64,000 nucleotides of DNA, taken from assembly GCF_000143415.4 (NCBI RefSeq), contig NW_003314307.1, positions 306,409 to 370,408 on the forward strand, in the 5' to 3' direction. Position numbers and translations under genes: made by a program. The DNA is from Selaginella moellendorffii. Its lineage: Eukaryota; Streptophyta; Lycopodiopsida; Selaginellales; Selaginellaceae. Below, in pieces: positions 47,544 to 59,042 of this stretch; within the stretch, counting starts at the first letter, position 1; each line of letters begins with the position of its first letter. The notes beneath the pieces were generated by a model. It saw only the letters and a program-made list of their open reading frames with translations, made no database searches and was not told the origin of the DNA.

Positions 47544-49110
47544 CTTCATATGAAGTAAGAAACTTCAGAAGTGAACCCTAAATTTGTAGCACACATGAAT
47601 TTGGAGCCGAACTCCAAGCCCATTGCGCTACGAAACGAGGGTCCGGTACAATCCCATGAGCACCAACTCCCCGTATCTAGCACCTGCACGCAAAATGGTG
47701 TCAGACGGAGTTTGGCACAATTTTGGCATACTGGTGGCCTAACGCGAGAAGGAGGGTATTCCACCGACTAAAGCAGTATGGAGCTTGGGCTTAGACCCAA
47801 GCCGGACGCAGAACAAGGAGCGACACAGCCCAGTGGGAGCCAAACTAATGTCTCAGGTGGTCGGACATGCATTCCAACCACTATCCCTACTATACATTTG
47901 GAACCCCCCACAGCCCCCCCCCCCTTGAGGGACACACGCTTTGGGCTTTCACCCCAAGCCTCCCTTAGTACCAGGAGTTAGTCTCTGGGACAAGTCCGAA
48001 ACTTACTAAATATGGAATGTCTTAAGATTGCGAATTTGGACACGGGACGAACACCATTGTGTTCAGGCCGATCTCTACATTCCGTAAATATGCTAAATGA
48101 GCTAATCTAGACACTTTCCATAAATAGCATTTGGGACCAAAATGAGACCAACACAAAGGACGTGATAGCGAAAGTGTTTGGCAAACACAGTAAGCTATCA
48201 TCTAGCGAATATTGAGGGACTAGTCTCAATATCGCGGGGGTTCTTGATACTAGCAAGTGCAAATCAATGACACGAGTTTCTCAAACCAGGCCGAGTATGC
48301 TCAGCAAGAAACACATAGGGTTCCTACCTTATGTTTATCCAATTTAAGTGCATGGTTATTAACCAGTTTCTCAACTAGCTCAAGTGGGAACGATAAAGAG
48401 AACCAACTGTACCGACCTCCTGCCGTCATGGCAGTAAGGAAAGAGTGTCCGTAAGGACTAGCTGACAAGTATCTTTCGATACCCGAAGTCACATTCGCGA
48501 TACTCTCCCCCCCTTGGGGAAGATTGACGTCCTTATTGATACATACCCAAGTCTAGCAAACCATCAAGGAAACAACTCCGAAAGTTAACGGAAAGCACAC
48601 TGTGTGGGAAACACACTGACTTAAATGAGTTAGGGAATGACCTTTCCTCTACGTCCAAAGACGCTAAGACTCAGACACCCTCCGGCCGTCACCGACAAGG
48701 AAATGACTAACAGAGTTAACCACCCTTACTGCTCCGAGTACCACTCGGCTTACAAAAGAATGATACATCCCTGCCCGCAAGGACATAGGGAGAAGGCCAG
48801 AGGCCTAACTTCCCTTGAGCAAGAAATCAACCCCATCGGAAAGATTTAGACAACTATTATAAACTGGCAGATTAAGTTGTTTACACGACCACGCCCCGTT
48901 TTGAAAATGAGTCAACGAGAGAGAGGCGGGGACTTATGATCAGTCTATAATAGTTATCCCCATGGTTATGGATTGGACCCATGCACCGAAGTGCCGAAGT
49001 CAACCTGCCAAAATTGACCCAAGTACGAACGAATGATAGAAACAACACTTTGATTTAGAGAAATATATTATTTTATTAAATTGCAAGATTTATTACAAGA
49101 TTTATAAAAG
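47544..49110 (-). mobile_element. 3' flank/probable LTR region of the chromovirus
   Basis: Non-coding sequence downstream of the chromodomain stop. Two parts recur elsewhere: about 47880-47960 (ACTATACATTTGGAACCCCC, a poly-C run, then CGCTTTGGGCTTTCACCC) matches 2010-2090 inside the LTRs of the first family, and about 48255-48500 matches the decayed 12130-12390. This suggests an LTR related to the non-autonomous family. Exact LTR ends were not found, and no second copy flanks the other side, so the element is 5'-truncated. Confidence 0.5.
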
Positions 49111-49506
49111 CTATTTTTTATTACTATTCTCATACTCCGTGACAAGCTCACGGGCATGTGTAAAATTACTAAGAGGTTCCCAAGTTGATTCACAAGTCGG
49201 GTAACCTTTCCACTTAACTAGATATTCCTTCGCACGACCACCACGTGCCTTACGAGACAAAAGGATAGCCTCAACCTCATACTCCATATCACTATTCACA
49301 ACTTCCAGAGGGGGACGAATGTCCATAGAGCGATCCGCATCAACACTATATGGTGCCAGTAAACTGACATGAAACACATCATGTATATGGGACAACTCAT
49401 CCGGAAGATCCAACTTATAGGATACATCACCAATGTGTGCCAACACCCGATAGGGTCCAACATATCTCGGCAAGAGTTTCCGAGACAGAGAACTCTTAAT
49501 GTTCAA
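49111..49506 (-). pseudogene. Chromovirus integrase C terminus and chromodomain
   Basis: After LLPRYVGPYRVLAHIGDVSY and HDVFHVSLLAPY (integrase tail GPYRV..H.VFHVS) comes the chromodomain EVEAILLSRKARG..KEYLVKWKGYP..ESTWEPLSNF. Aromatic-cage positions (Y/W/W-type) are kept. It directs integration to methylated-histone chromatin in this family. A TGA lies just upstream at about 49509. Confidence 0.9.
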
Positions 49507-49699
49507 GTTTCAGGAAGATAGCCACACCTGATCTCCCACTTGATAGGATACATCCTGACAATGCTGATCCTTATCACGTCGATACCTATCTTGAGCTTTG
49601 CCCATTGCCTCAGTAGCTCTAGACCAACCTTGGCATAGCTGCTCCGCATAAGTCTCAACGGCTGGGACCAACACTTTGGTCATTGGTTTTGGGACAACG

Positions 49700-50598
49700 A
49701 TCTATTGAGGAACCCCACGAGCATTCCCTTGCAGCATCTCCCATGGAGAACAGCCTATAGCGCTGTGAAATGTGTTGTTATAACATATTTCTGCTGTATC
49801 CAAATGCTCAACCCAGTCGTATTGGTCTGCCGCGACATAGTACCGCAGATAATCCTCAACTTAAGCATTCACGCATTCGGTCTGCTCATCAGTTTGAGGA
49901 TGATAAGCCGTACTAAACTTCAACTTGGTACCAAACAACTAGAACAGTGTGCCCCAAAACTTCCCCGTAAACCTCGAATCTCTATCCGAGATCATCTCTT
50001 CGGGAAGACCACGAACTCGCACTACTTCATGGAAAAAGAGCTTTGCTACTTGTTTTGCATTCACTGTTCCCACAGTTGGAATGAAGTGTGCAATCTTCGA
50101 CAACCGATCCACAACCATTATCAAAGTATCATAACCCTTAGACTTCGGCAATCAAGTGACAAAATCAAGTGTCACACTTTAAAATGGCCATGCCGGTGCT
50201 AGAATGCACTACAACTTCCCAGCCTACTTCTTAGTTTTGTGCTTACATTACTGGCAAATAGGGCAAGAACGAACATAATCCGTTACATCAACTTCCATAC
50301 TAGACCAGAAAAATCCCTTTTTCAATGAAGCTAGAGTCTTTTGCTTCCCACCATGTCCCGCTGCTAGAACATCATGATGTTCCCGTAGAAATAACTGCTG
50401 AAGATCCTTAGAGGGAAGATACAATCTTTCTTGCTTATAGAATATAAGCCCGTCCCGAACTGAGAAGTGAAGCTTTGCATTAGTGCGATTAGCAACTTTT
50501 GCTGCTTCGCTACCAGGGCTCTGCTTCAACAACCCCGCACGGCATAAGATTGCCTTCGCCAATGGATCACTTCCATACGAAGCCCGAATGTCCTCCAA
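49700..50598 (-). pseudogene. Chromovirus integrase core
   Basis: Zinc-binding N terminus (FLREHHDVLAAGHGGKQKT .. YVRSCPICQ), then the catalytic core with Asp in DTLIMVVDRLSKIAHFIPT, second Asp in EEMISDRDSRFTGKFW and Glu in AYHPQTDEQTECVNA. Stops interrupt the region at several places (about 50246, 50202, 50154, 49930, 49860 and 49700). Confidence 0.85.
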
Positions 50599-50746
50599 CT
50601 AGTTTGAACTGATTACCGATATTGCCCAGAATTGAGCTTGACGACTCAACGCATCCGGAACAATATTATCTTTACCAGGTTTATATATGATTTCAATATC
50701 ATATCTAGCAAGCTTCTCTTGCCAATGAGCCTATTTCGGTGTAAAC

Positions 50747-52084
50747 TTAGGTTGTAGCAAAGTATCTTAGTGTGTTACTATTCGTATAAACCTTGGTATG
50801 TCCACCCAAGTAGTGTCTCCAGTGTTCTAAGGCTGACACTATAACAAACATCTCTTTCTCATGCGTTGGCCATCTTCGTTGAGTTTCATCCAATTTCTTG
50901 GAGTAGAACGCAACGGGACAACCATGTCGCCTTAGCGCAACACCAACTGCTTTGTCACAATTTTGCTGCAACACGGCACCGATAGCATAGCCAGATGCAT
51001 CACAATGCACTTCGAAGGGTTTATCAAGATCTAGGATCCTGAGAACAGGAACCGTAGTCAAGATCTCCTTCAACCGTACAAAAGCACGCTGACAAGCTGG
51101 TGTCCAATGAAACGGAATACTACTCTTCGTCAACTCAGTCAACGGAAGAGTAATCCTTGCAAAATTGCAGACAAACTTGCAATAGTATCCCGCCAAACCG
51201 AGAAAGGATCGAACATCTGATACAGTGGTCGGGACTTCCCAGGACTTCACCGCTTCCACCTTCTTTGGATCGACCTCAATCACGCCACCACCAACTATAT
51301 GTCCGAGAAAGTTTACACACAATTGACCAAAAGCGCATTTACTTTCCTTAGCATACAATTTGTGTTCGCGCAACTTTTGAAACACCAGCTCCAAGTGTTT
51401 CAAATGATCCTCCAATGTTTCGCTAAAGACTAGAACATCGTCGATATATAGGACAACAAATATGTCCAGATAATCTCCGAATATTCTATCCATCATAGTG
51501 CTAAACGTTGCCGGAGCATTGCATAACCCGAATGGCATGACAAGGAACTCATAAAATCCGTACCGAGTTTTAAAGGCTGTCTTCTCCACATCCTGATCCG
51601 CCACCTATATCTGATGATACCCGGACCGCAAATCAAGTCGCGTAAAATACTTAGCCTTTAAGAGTTAGTCAAACAAGTCATCAATGCGAGGCAAAGGATA
51701 ACTGTTTTTAACTGTGATTTTGTTGAGTGCCCGATAGTCAATACACATCCTCATGGTTCCATCCTTTTTCATAACAAAAAGGACCGGCGCTCCATAAGGT
51801 GACTTGCTTGGTTGGATATGACCTTTGTCAAGAAGCTCCGTGAGTTGCTTCTTAAGTTCAGCCATCTCTTTGATGTTCAACCGATATGGAGTTTTTGTAG
51901 GTGGTTTAGAACCCGGAATAACCTCAATTTGATAATCAACCTCACAGTTAGGAGGTAGCCCTGGTGGCAAATCCTTCGGGAAGATATCCTGATTCCGCAC
52001 CAACAACTCCAATATCTTCTTTGGTACAAGAGCAACCCCATTGCCGATTCGAACTGAGTCACCAATACCCTCAGCTTCTATCAC
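50747..52084 (-). pseudogene. Chromovirus reverse transcriptase and RNase H
   Basis: RT begins around [20 protein letters not shown] and includes [39 protein letters not shown] and catalytic VVLYIDDVLVFSETLEDH. RNase H has KPFEVHCDASGYAIGAVLQQ. Two in-frame stops (after PRIDDLFD at about 51663, and after GYHQI at about 51606) interrupt it, and a frameshift follows NTLRYFATT near 50760; the other frame continues QPKFTPK-stop-AHWQEKLARYDIEI. Confidence 0.9.
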
Positions 52085-52989
52085 CTAAACCCAAAAGGTC
52101 TGACATCCCCTCTTAGTTGCTTTTTGAGCGGCCCTCGCAGTCAGAAACTTTCCATCCCAATCCTTTGAGGAATGCTTTTGCAACTGGAAGGACACATCGG
52201 GTTGTCCCTCGGACTTCAATGTGATACGACTTTCTCCAGCACCATAAATCCCTTTTATATACTTGTTGAAGAAATCCATACCAAACACCATCTGAAAATC
52301 TGGTATCTTCAACACTACCAAGTCCACTCTTTCTTTCCACTTGGATATCTTTATTGGAACATCACTCACAAACTTTCTGGCTACTTACCCACCTTCCGCA
52401 AACCGGAAGTGCATAGGCGACATTTGCTTAGCATTCAATCCTAACAACTTAACTAAGTCTTCGGATATCACGCTGTGCGTAGCTCCCATGTCAATCATCA
52501 CTCAGATTTGGTGTCCACGGACAAAGCCTACCAGATACATCAACGGATTAGTGTTTGCATTGACTGCAAGAAAAGCTTGAGGAAAGCAATGAAAGTTACT
52601 CACCTCTTCTTCCTCATAGTCTGCATTGACCAACTCGTCAACCCCTTCAGCTTCACCACCACCGTCTTCCCTCATGACATTAACCCGAGACCTTGTCTTA
52701 TACTTGTTGGGACATTCCGAGGACTTATGTCCCGACTCTCCACAATGGAAGCAATGACCCACACTACCCGTTCCGCTAGGAGCAGGTTTTGCAAGTTGCT
52801 GCTGCTTGTACCCACTAGGAGGAGGAACAGAGGGCCTAGGACCAGAAGAAGTTGCTGGTGGTCTCCAACCACCACCACCTTTGTTAACCGTTGCTTGTGA
52901 GCCTCCAGGGCGGAACCTACTTTCCACCCTCTATTTCCGATCACCTTGTTTATTCCCAAAATTTTTATTCTTATCCAAGTTACCAGCAT
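52085..52989 (-). pseudogene. Chromovirus gag zinc knuckle and protease
   Basis: Gag end carries a CX2CX4HX4C knuckle (CFHCGESGHKSSEC, about 52730-52770). Downstream FQMVFGMDFFNKYIKGIYG (about 52250-52300) is the C-terminal part of the aspartic protease (ILGMDWL..-type). The protease active-site segment around 52480 reads IDMGATHSVISE-like text broken by a stop near 52500. Confidence 0.75.
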
Positions 52990-53000
52990 ACAGTTGCTGA

Positions 53001-53458
53001 TATTGTTCCATGAGTGAGTGACTAAAGAAGCTCTATTTCGTTAAAGTGGGAATTGTCATTATCCCACTTGTAAAATAAGGTTTCCAAACCTTTATATAGT
53101 ATATAAATATAACAAAATTCAACTGCATTGAGGCACATGCCATTTTATTTTAAACAAGGAAATGTCTACTCAATCACTTCTCACTGCTTCACCTCTCTCT
53201 TCTCCTTGTCATCGTCGTCCAATTTCTTTCCATCCTTTTAATATTGGCTCAGTTGCTCCGAGTCTAGGTGGAGCCCAAGTCCCCATTCAATCTTTACTTT
53301 CCCCTTATTAATAAAACAACTTCGTAGACTTCCAATAACATGCTGTAACACTTCTAGTATAATGCAAATCCTCTCAAAGAATTGTCTTTTAATATTAATA
53401 CAATGGCATGGAACCCCATGCCATAATAAGTTACATTTTTAAATAAATACATGCCATC
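53001..53458. other. Junction between chromovirus remnant and the long gene
   Basis: AT-rich 3' flank of the HAD-domain exon. Contains a weak palindrome (53121) and a clear one (53402). No element boundary such as an LTR end was identified. Confidence 0.5.
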
Positions 53459-54343
53459 TCAGACTGTTATTTTTTGCCTCCAACGCCTATACAATAATCT
53501 TGGAATTTCATCACTCTCCACACTATCAGGATTTAAACCCAATAGTAATGCCATCTCTTCTCTAATACGTCCACGCTCATGTTCAGTGGTCGAAGAACCC
53601 ATCCGGTTGAGCAGATTATGGAGATGCGGATAGTGCTTGGCTAGACAATATACATGCCATAAATGATGACTGGTGTCTGTCCGATCAAATGGCTTCTGAT
53701 ATACCGTTCCATCTGCCATTTGGTTGATTTCTGCAGCCACCTCCTGGACTGGCCGGTTTTCTATCACCATCGCTTCAAGCCGTTTTGCAAGGTCCCCCAG
53801 AACATACGGTTTCTTCTCCCTAGTTTCCATACTGCAAGAGATGGGGTGCACTGCATATGTGTGCGTGTTCGCTGCAGTTTTAATCGGCGAGTCATCGATG
53901 ATGAGGATTTCACTTGACCTAGCAGTCCGGTTCATCACTACAGCCTCTGCCTTGACGAAGATGGGCTTGCTACCCCTCACATGGACCATAGTCAAGCAAT
54001 CCTCCTGCGTTAGGAGAAAGTCAAATGGTAATATTACTCGCGTCTGATCGTGCATCATCTGTAGCAACATTAATGCATTGTGGCGCATCATGGATGTCCA
54101 AACTCCCAATTGCAAATTGAACCCGGCCCTCTGTTTTAAGTGTCGCATGGTCATTATTAGATCCCGCAGTTTCTCCCGTGTGATTAATGTGAATCTGTCT
54201 CTTTTGACCAACTTGCGACCGCAGGCTTTGGAGGGTGCAGTGACATTCGAGGACGAGCCACGCTCATGGGAGAAAAGGACACCGTTCAGATCAAAAACGA
54301 TACAGTACTTTCGCCGTGACTCTGAAATGAAATGCGTTAGCAT
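53459..54343 (-). CDS. FCP1/NLI-interacting-factor-type HAD phosphatase domain
   Basis: Last exon(s) of the long gene. The HAD motif I reads YCIVFDLNGVLFSHE: Asp-Leu-Asn instead of Asp-x-Asp, the variant (DLNGLL-like) common in plant members of this family, which may lack general acid/base function. Motif IV is EILIIDDSPIKTAANTHT. Between them lie REKLRDLIMTMRHLKQRAGF and LGVWTSMMRHNALML, typical of the FCP1 fold. It joins through the 47-base intron 54322-54368 to a Pro/Ala/Glu-rich exon upstream (PFTNIVD-ESRRKYC), so the Met at 54343 is inside an intron and is not the start. Confidence 0.75.
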   Translation of the reverse strand: MLTHFISESRRKYCIVFDLNGVLFSHERGSSSNVTAPSKACGRKLVKRDRFTLITREKLRDLIMTMRHLKQRAGFNLQLGVWTSMMRHNALMLLQMMHDQTRVILPFDFLLTQEDCLTMVHVRGSKPIFVKAEAVVMNRTARSSEILIIDDSPIKTAANTHTYAVHPISCSMETREKKPYVLGDLAKRLEAMVIENRPVQEVAAEINQMADGTVYQKPFDRTDTSHHLWHVYCLAKHYPHLHNLLNRMGSSTTEHERGRIREEMALLLGLNPDSVESDEIPRLLYRRWRQKITV

Positions 54344-57300
54344 AAAAAATGGTACAAGTCAATTTTACCATCTACAATATTAGTGAATGGTGCTCCCGAT
54401 GGTCGTTCAGAGGGTTTTGGTCGAGGAAACGTGAAGGGCGGAAATACTCTCCTCTGCAATGTGGGGTCAATCGCATCCGATGGCATGTGGGCACATGCCA
54501 TTTCAGCTGTAGACTCTGGTACAACTGGCTCAACAGTGGCATGGGGTGGTTCCGATGGCGTGTGATCACACGCCATTTCAGCTGGTGCCTCCGTTGGCAA
54601 AGTGGACATGACCGAACAGGCAGCAGGGGCGGTGTAGGGAGGTTCCAACGGCGCGTAGTCAGACGATTGGGCACACGTTGGAAATGAGGATACGACCGGC
54701 TCGGCGGCTGGGGCGGCTTCATGCGGGTCCAATGGCGCCTAGTCACCGTCAGTTGGATACGTGGACAAGATTGACTCAGTGGTATGGGCAGCATCAAGTG
54801 GAGCGTGGTCAGCTTGCTTGGCGTTGATATGGATAGTAGCCTCCACCAGCTCTGATGACTCTTGCAGGCAAGTAGAGTCCACTGGCGGATCCATATGCAT
54901 GTCCAAATATCTCCCTTCGATTGAGATGGTATCCTCCCGTGCTACTAAAAACAAACTCATTAGCACATTGAATCGACTATACTGTATTTACCATCAACTG
55001 CTATTGAGGAACTAGGACCGATATCACTTGGGCGCACTGCTGATTCTGAAGGATTGGACATACGTTTCGACCCTTGCTTGGCACTATCCTTCCTCGACAC
55101 TAAAGGCTAGAGTTTGTATCTTAATTCAACTGAATAATCTCTACTTACCATTTCTTCTGCGACCTACATGGACAATGTTAGAAATGGTAAAAGGTTAGGA
55201 ATGGATGTACTATTATTTACCTGATGGTTTGTCTTGTATGACCTTCCTCCGTTGCTCTTTGGCCACCTCAGGCTGGCCATCATCGTCATCATCGTCATCG
55301 TCGTTATTGTGATCGTCACCATTGTGAGGACCATCCAAGTCCTCTTCGTCCTCCTCTTCTTCGTCCTCCTCTTCTTTGTCCTCCTCTTCGTCCTTCTGCT
55401 CTTCCTGCTCATTATCTTTCTCTGGCTCCTCATCCCCCTCTTGCATTTCTTCCATAGGCTGCTCAGGCTGGATTGCTTGTTTTTCCAGGACCATCTTGGA
55501 AAAATCATCTGGCCGAGTCTCCATCTCAAAATACAAGACATCCATAGCCTGTTTTAGTGCGTGACCTAGGACCGTATCCTCACCCGACTGTCTTAACATG
55601 GTTTCTGCACGTTCTTGCACCCTTCGAAGACGACGAGATGAGAAAAACGTGGCCCTGACTTGAAAAGCATCCCTCATCCATTGTACCTCTCCATTGAGAT
55701 TGGGGAAGGGGAGTCCGCCATAGGAATCTGAGTCAGAAGGTGGTGACTGGCTCCTTTCACTCAGCCCTTGATCTGCAATGAATGGCATGAGCACACACGC
55801 CATAACCGCGAGGCATTACCTATCATCTTTTCGTTGCCCTTCTTCCTTTTCGAATCAAACGCCTCTGATCCCGACGACTGTCCAACGTGCTTTCGCTTTT
55901 TATGACCACTGTCAGTTTGAGCTTGGCTGGTGCTTGCCTGTTTTGCCTTTGAAGAAGTGTCTCCTGCAAGGAATGGCATGAGACCACACGCCATTGCAAA
56001 TATAATTTGTACCTCCTTTTTTCCTATTGCTTGTCTGTTTGTCCTTCTTCGACGCGCCACCAGTGCGCTTTTCAGTCCTCGTGTCTGAATATTCACAACG
56101 ATCTATAATCAAAATGGCGTGAGGCCTCACGTGACCTTACCTTGTGCAGGTTGTGACCTCGGCCTAACATCAGTAGCTGTTAACGCCGTTTCAGCATCTG
56201 GGGGTGGCCACGCTCCTGCATACAGAGCTTGTGAGATAACATTTAAACTTAAAGTGCGTACTCACCAGGTTCGTAGAGAAGATACTGTTTTTCTTTGGCA
56301 ACTGTAATTATATGCTCCATTGAAGTCACCTCTTCAATGGAGTTTGTCACCGCAACACACGGGACACCCTTGAGTAGTGCGGCTCGAAAGAATAGTCCGC
56401 CGCAGTTGTACTCAACAACGCATTTGCCCTTGGAGTCACCCGCTATTGCGTTGAAGACCCAGCTGAGCATTTCCCATGCTGCACCTGGAGCTTTCTTTGG
56501 ATTCGAAAGCTCCATAGCCGTCTTCAGTTCCTCAGGCACGGGTAAATTGACCTCCCTTAGATCAATTCGATCGGCTTTGTTGAACGAAGCTGGGAAGTCA
56601 CTCCAGTCCCACTCTGCTGCAGGACCAATAACAAGGGCGACTGTGAAGATGCGGACATTCGTCGGTATCTTCTTCTTAGCCATTATCCCATGGATCTCCC
56701 GCATCTCCTTGCCTTTCAACCGAGCCTTCACCTCGTTCAAGGCCTTCCAGAACTTGTGATAGGATTCGGAGTCGTAGATCATATAGTGGACTGAAGATTC
56801 CACCTCCGCAAGTCCCACCATTAAGTCAATGATGGAGCTGACTTCGTCTGCATGAGTGATCTCCTCGTTTGTGAAGTCCATCACACAAAAGATGTTCTTG
56901 ACCTGCTCATCTCCGCGGGAAACGATGCTCCTCCACCTTTGATCCTCATCCGAATTCACGTATACCCGGTAAGGTTCTCGATAGGCCTCTGCTGCGGGGT
57001 CGAGCTGTTTCTGAAGCCGGCGGTCGACATCCCTCTTAATGAAATTTGGATACTGATCCAACTTCTCAGTTTTACTTTTCGTGGCATCCCGCAGCAGATC
57101 GATGAACTTGGGGGCCCCCTTCACGTACTCGTCGATGTCTTCATTTGACAAGTCCAGCTCTTCCATCATCTCTTGCGTGGTGTCGATGCTCACCCTCACC
57201 ACGGCCACTTGCTCGAAGATCCAATCCTTCAATAGCGCACGAGCTCTCAGAGTCGTGCACAAGTCCTCGTATGTCACAATATGGCCGGGAGTCATTTTGG

Positions 57301-58982
57301 TCTTGTTGAAGACTACCTCACCACGTAGAAGAGCATTAGCCACTGTCAGAAGGTCGTCGTCGTCTAGAGACCGCGAGAAACGCAAGGCGTTGAGCTTCAA
57401 ATCATTGGGCTTCCGGCCGTCCTTCACACCCATTGAGTTTAGCAACTCCCCGTCATGGTACCTCCTTAGCACATCTACCCATTTGTCAAAAACAACTTTT
57501 GTCGCGAGTAGAATGTTATGGATGCTGAGTGTGTCATTGACCCCCAGTGTTTTCGAGAGAAGACTCGAGAATTCCTGCAATGGAAATGGCGTGAGGCCAC
57601 ATGCTATGCCACATGCAACGAGGCTTACCTGCCAGGCGCTAGTTGCTAGTGCATGTCCTTGTCCTGGTTTTTGTGGCTTCTTCAGTTGAACCCAGAGCTT
57701 CCGTGTTCGTGCCAATGTCTCGTGCAGACCCGATTTGTAGCACGTTTCTTGCTTGACATTCTGCGCGTGGGAGATGTATATGATAGATTGGAGGGGCGAG
57801 TTGCCTTTTATCAGGCGGACAACTCTTGTCTTGAAGACTTTCTTCACCTCCTCGCCCACCATAATATCCACAACTATCTGTTGCATCGCCAAGCTAGAAT
57901 GCTGCCCGGAGACGGCATAGAACCGGATGTTCTGATCGTCCAACACCTTCCTATTGATCAAGTCTGGAAACCTCGTCTTGCCCTTCATTGTTCGGTAGTA
58001 GGGGATCACGTCTGCGATGTCGGGTGTTACTGGATTTGCCAGCATCTTCTGCTTCAGTTTCTCCACCCACTCATCAGATACTAGCCTGTGGTTGTATTTG
58101 CTTTGGATCTCGATACGGCTCACGTCGATTGTATATACTTTGTTGGAATAGTAACAAGTACTATTATCTGCGACGATTTTTGCTGCCTCTTCTTGCTCTT
58201 TCTGCTCTTTGCGGCTCTTCTTTTTGGTGGGTGTAGTGTTCGAACCCGAGGCAATGGCATCACCGAGTAGCTTCTTTTTTGGAGCAGCAGAGTCGGACGT
58301 CGGCTTGAGCTTGACCACCCTTTTCTGCTTCGGGGTAGTTTCCAGATCGACCCCCTTCCCCTTCGCTTCGCAAACTGGAGGCACTCTCAACGGCTCAATG
58401 TTGGAATATAGTTTTTGAACATCGCCGTAGGTGAGGTCCGTGGATTCCATGTGATCTTCATAGACCCGCAGCGTCTTTGAAATTGTGGGCCTCCTGGACA
58501 ACCTCTCCCTAGCTCCCTCTAGGAATTCCTCATAGCCGCTGCCCCCCTCCGGGAAGCCGCTAGGATGTGCAAGGTGGATCTTGAAGGCGGACGCTGTCTC
58601 TACCACAAGTGCCAGTCCATATTCTTGCATGGAACTGCATGGAGTGTCTGTCACTTGGATGAGGATCCCCATGCATTCTTTTCTCCCACCATCTGTGTTG
58701 TACAGCATCAGATCCTCGCCTTCCATCCTGAAAGTCCAACTGGTGAGCTCCTCCCCCTTCTCTGCATCCACATTGACAGTGGCTGGAAGAAGAACGCAAT
58801 TCCTCGCCTGTTCAAAAATGCACAACAATTAGAGCTGACAGATGAAAAGCTAGCAGCTGGAAATAACGTGAGGCCACACGCCATTCACCACTGCATCAGA
58901 TGTCTTGAGGCTGCATCCTAAGATGGCGTGAGGCTACACGCCATCTGTAACCGGACTGCACTCGAGAGCCCAATCGGTGCAT
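53459..58982 (-). CDS. Very long multi-exon gene: ParB-like region to FCP1-type HAD domain
   Basis: Exons that join in frame on the minus strand: about 58809-57629, 57574-56266, 56215-56141, 56102-56013, 55963-55819, 55771 to about 55221, a 15-base microexon near 55150, about 55110-54992, about 54940-54369, 54321-53459, with two small exons proposed upstream from an ATG at 58982. Total near 1,650 residues. The first large part has a ParB-like stretch (KYNHRLVSDEWVEKLKQKML .. FYAVSGQHSSLAMQQIVV; weak likeness) and an unrecognised alpha-helical region. The middle is Lys- and then Asp/Glu-rich. The end is an NLI/FCP1-type HAD phosphatase domain. Most introns are phase 1 and 38-54 bases. An in-frame TAG at 54739-54741 would separate the HAD part: either two genes, a pseudogene, or an undetected splice. 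Confidence 0.55.
54369..54940 (-). repeat. Coding degenerate repeat, Pro/Ala/Glu-rich, about 28 codons per unit
   Basis: Units such as DYAPLEPPYTAPAACSVMST, HAPLDAAHTTESILSTYPT and HTPSEPPHATVEPVVPEST recur. Two units contain translated palindromes (EMACDHTPSE and EMACAHMPSD). One unit has TAG where the others have Tyr or His codons (54739-54741). Confidence 0.7.
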
Positions 58983-59042
58983 GTCAATGTTGCTACTGAA
59001 TGGCATGTGGCCTCATGCCATTTTCTACTTGGTCTAAAAGAC

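Larger units (their letters stand above)
49111..53000 (-). mobile_element. Ty3/gypsy chromovirus, 5'-truncated and mutated
   Basis: Minus-strand pol in the order gag zinc knuckle, protease, RT, RNase H, integrase, chromodomain. The order (integrase after RT/RNase H) and the C-terminal chromodomain define a chromovirus. The 5' part of gag and the upstream LTR are missing beyond about 53000. It is interrupted by single stops and at least one frameshift. Confidence 0.9.

Noticed and set aside
57575-57628. Continuous 859-codon frame taken as one exon
   Set aside because: The segment reading VSLVACGIACGLTPFPLQ is an in-frame 54-base intron containing a palindrome, and both ends of the frame run into introns.
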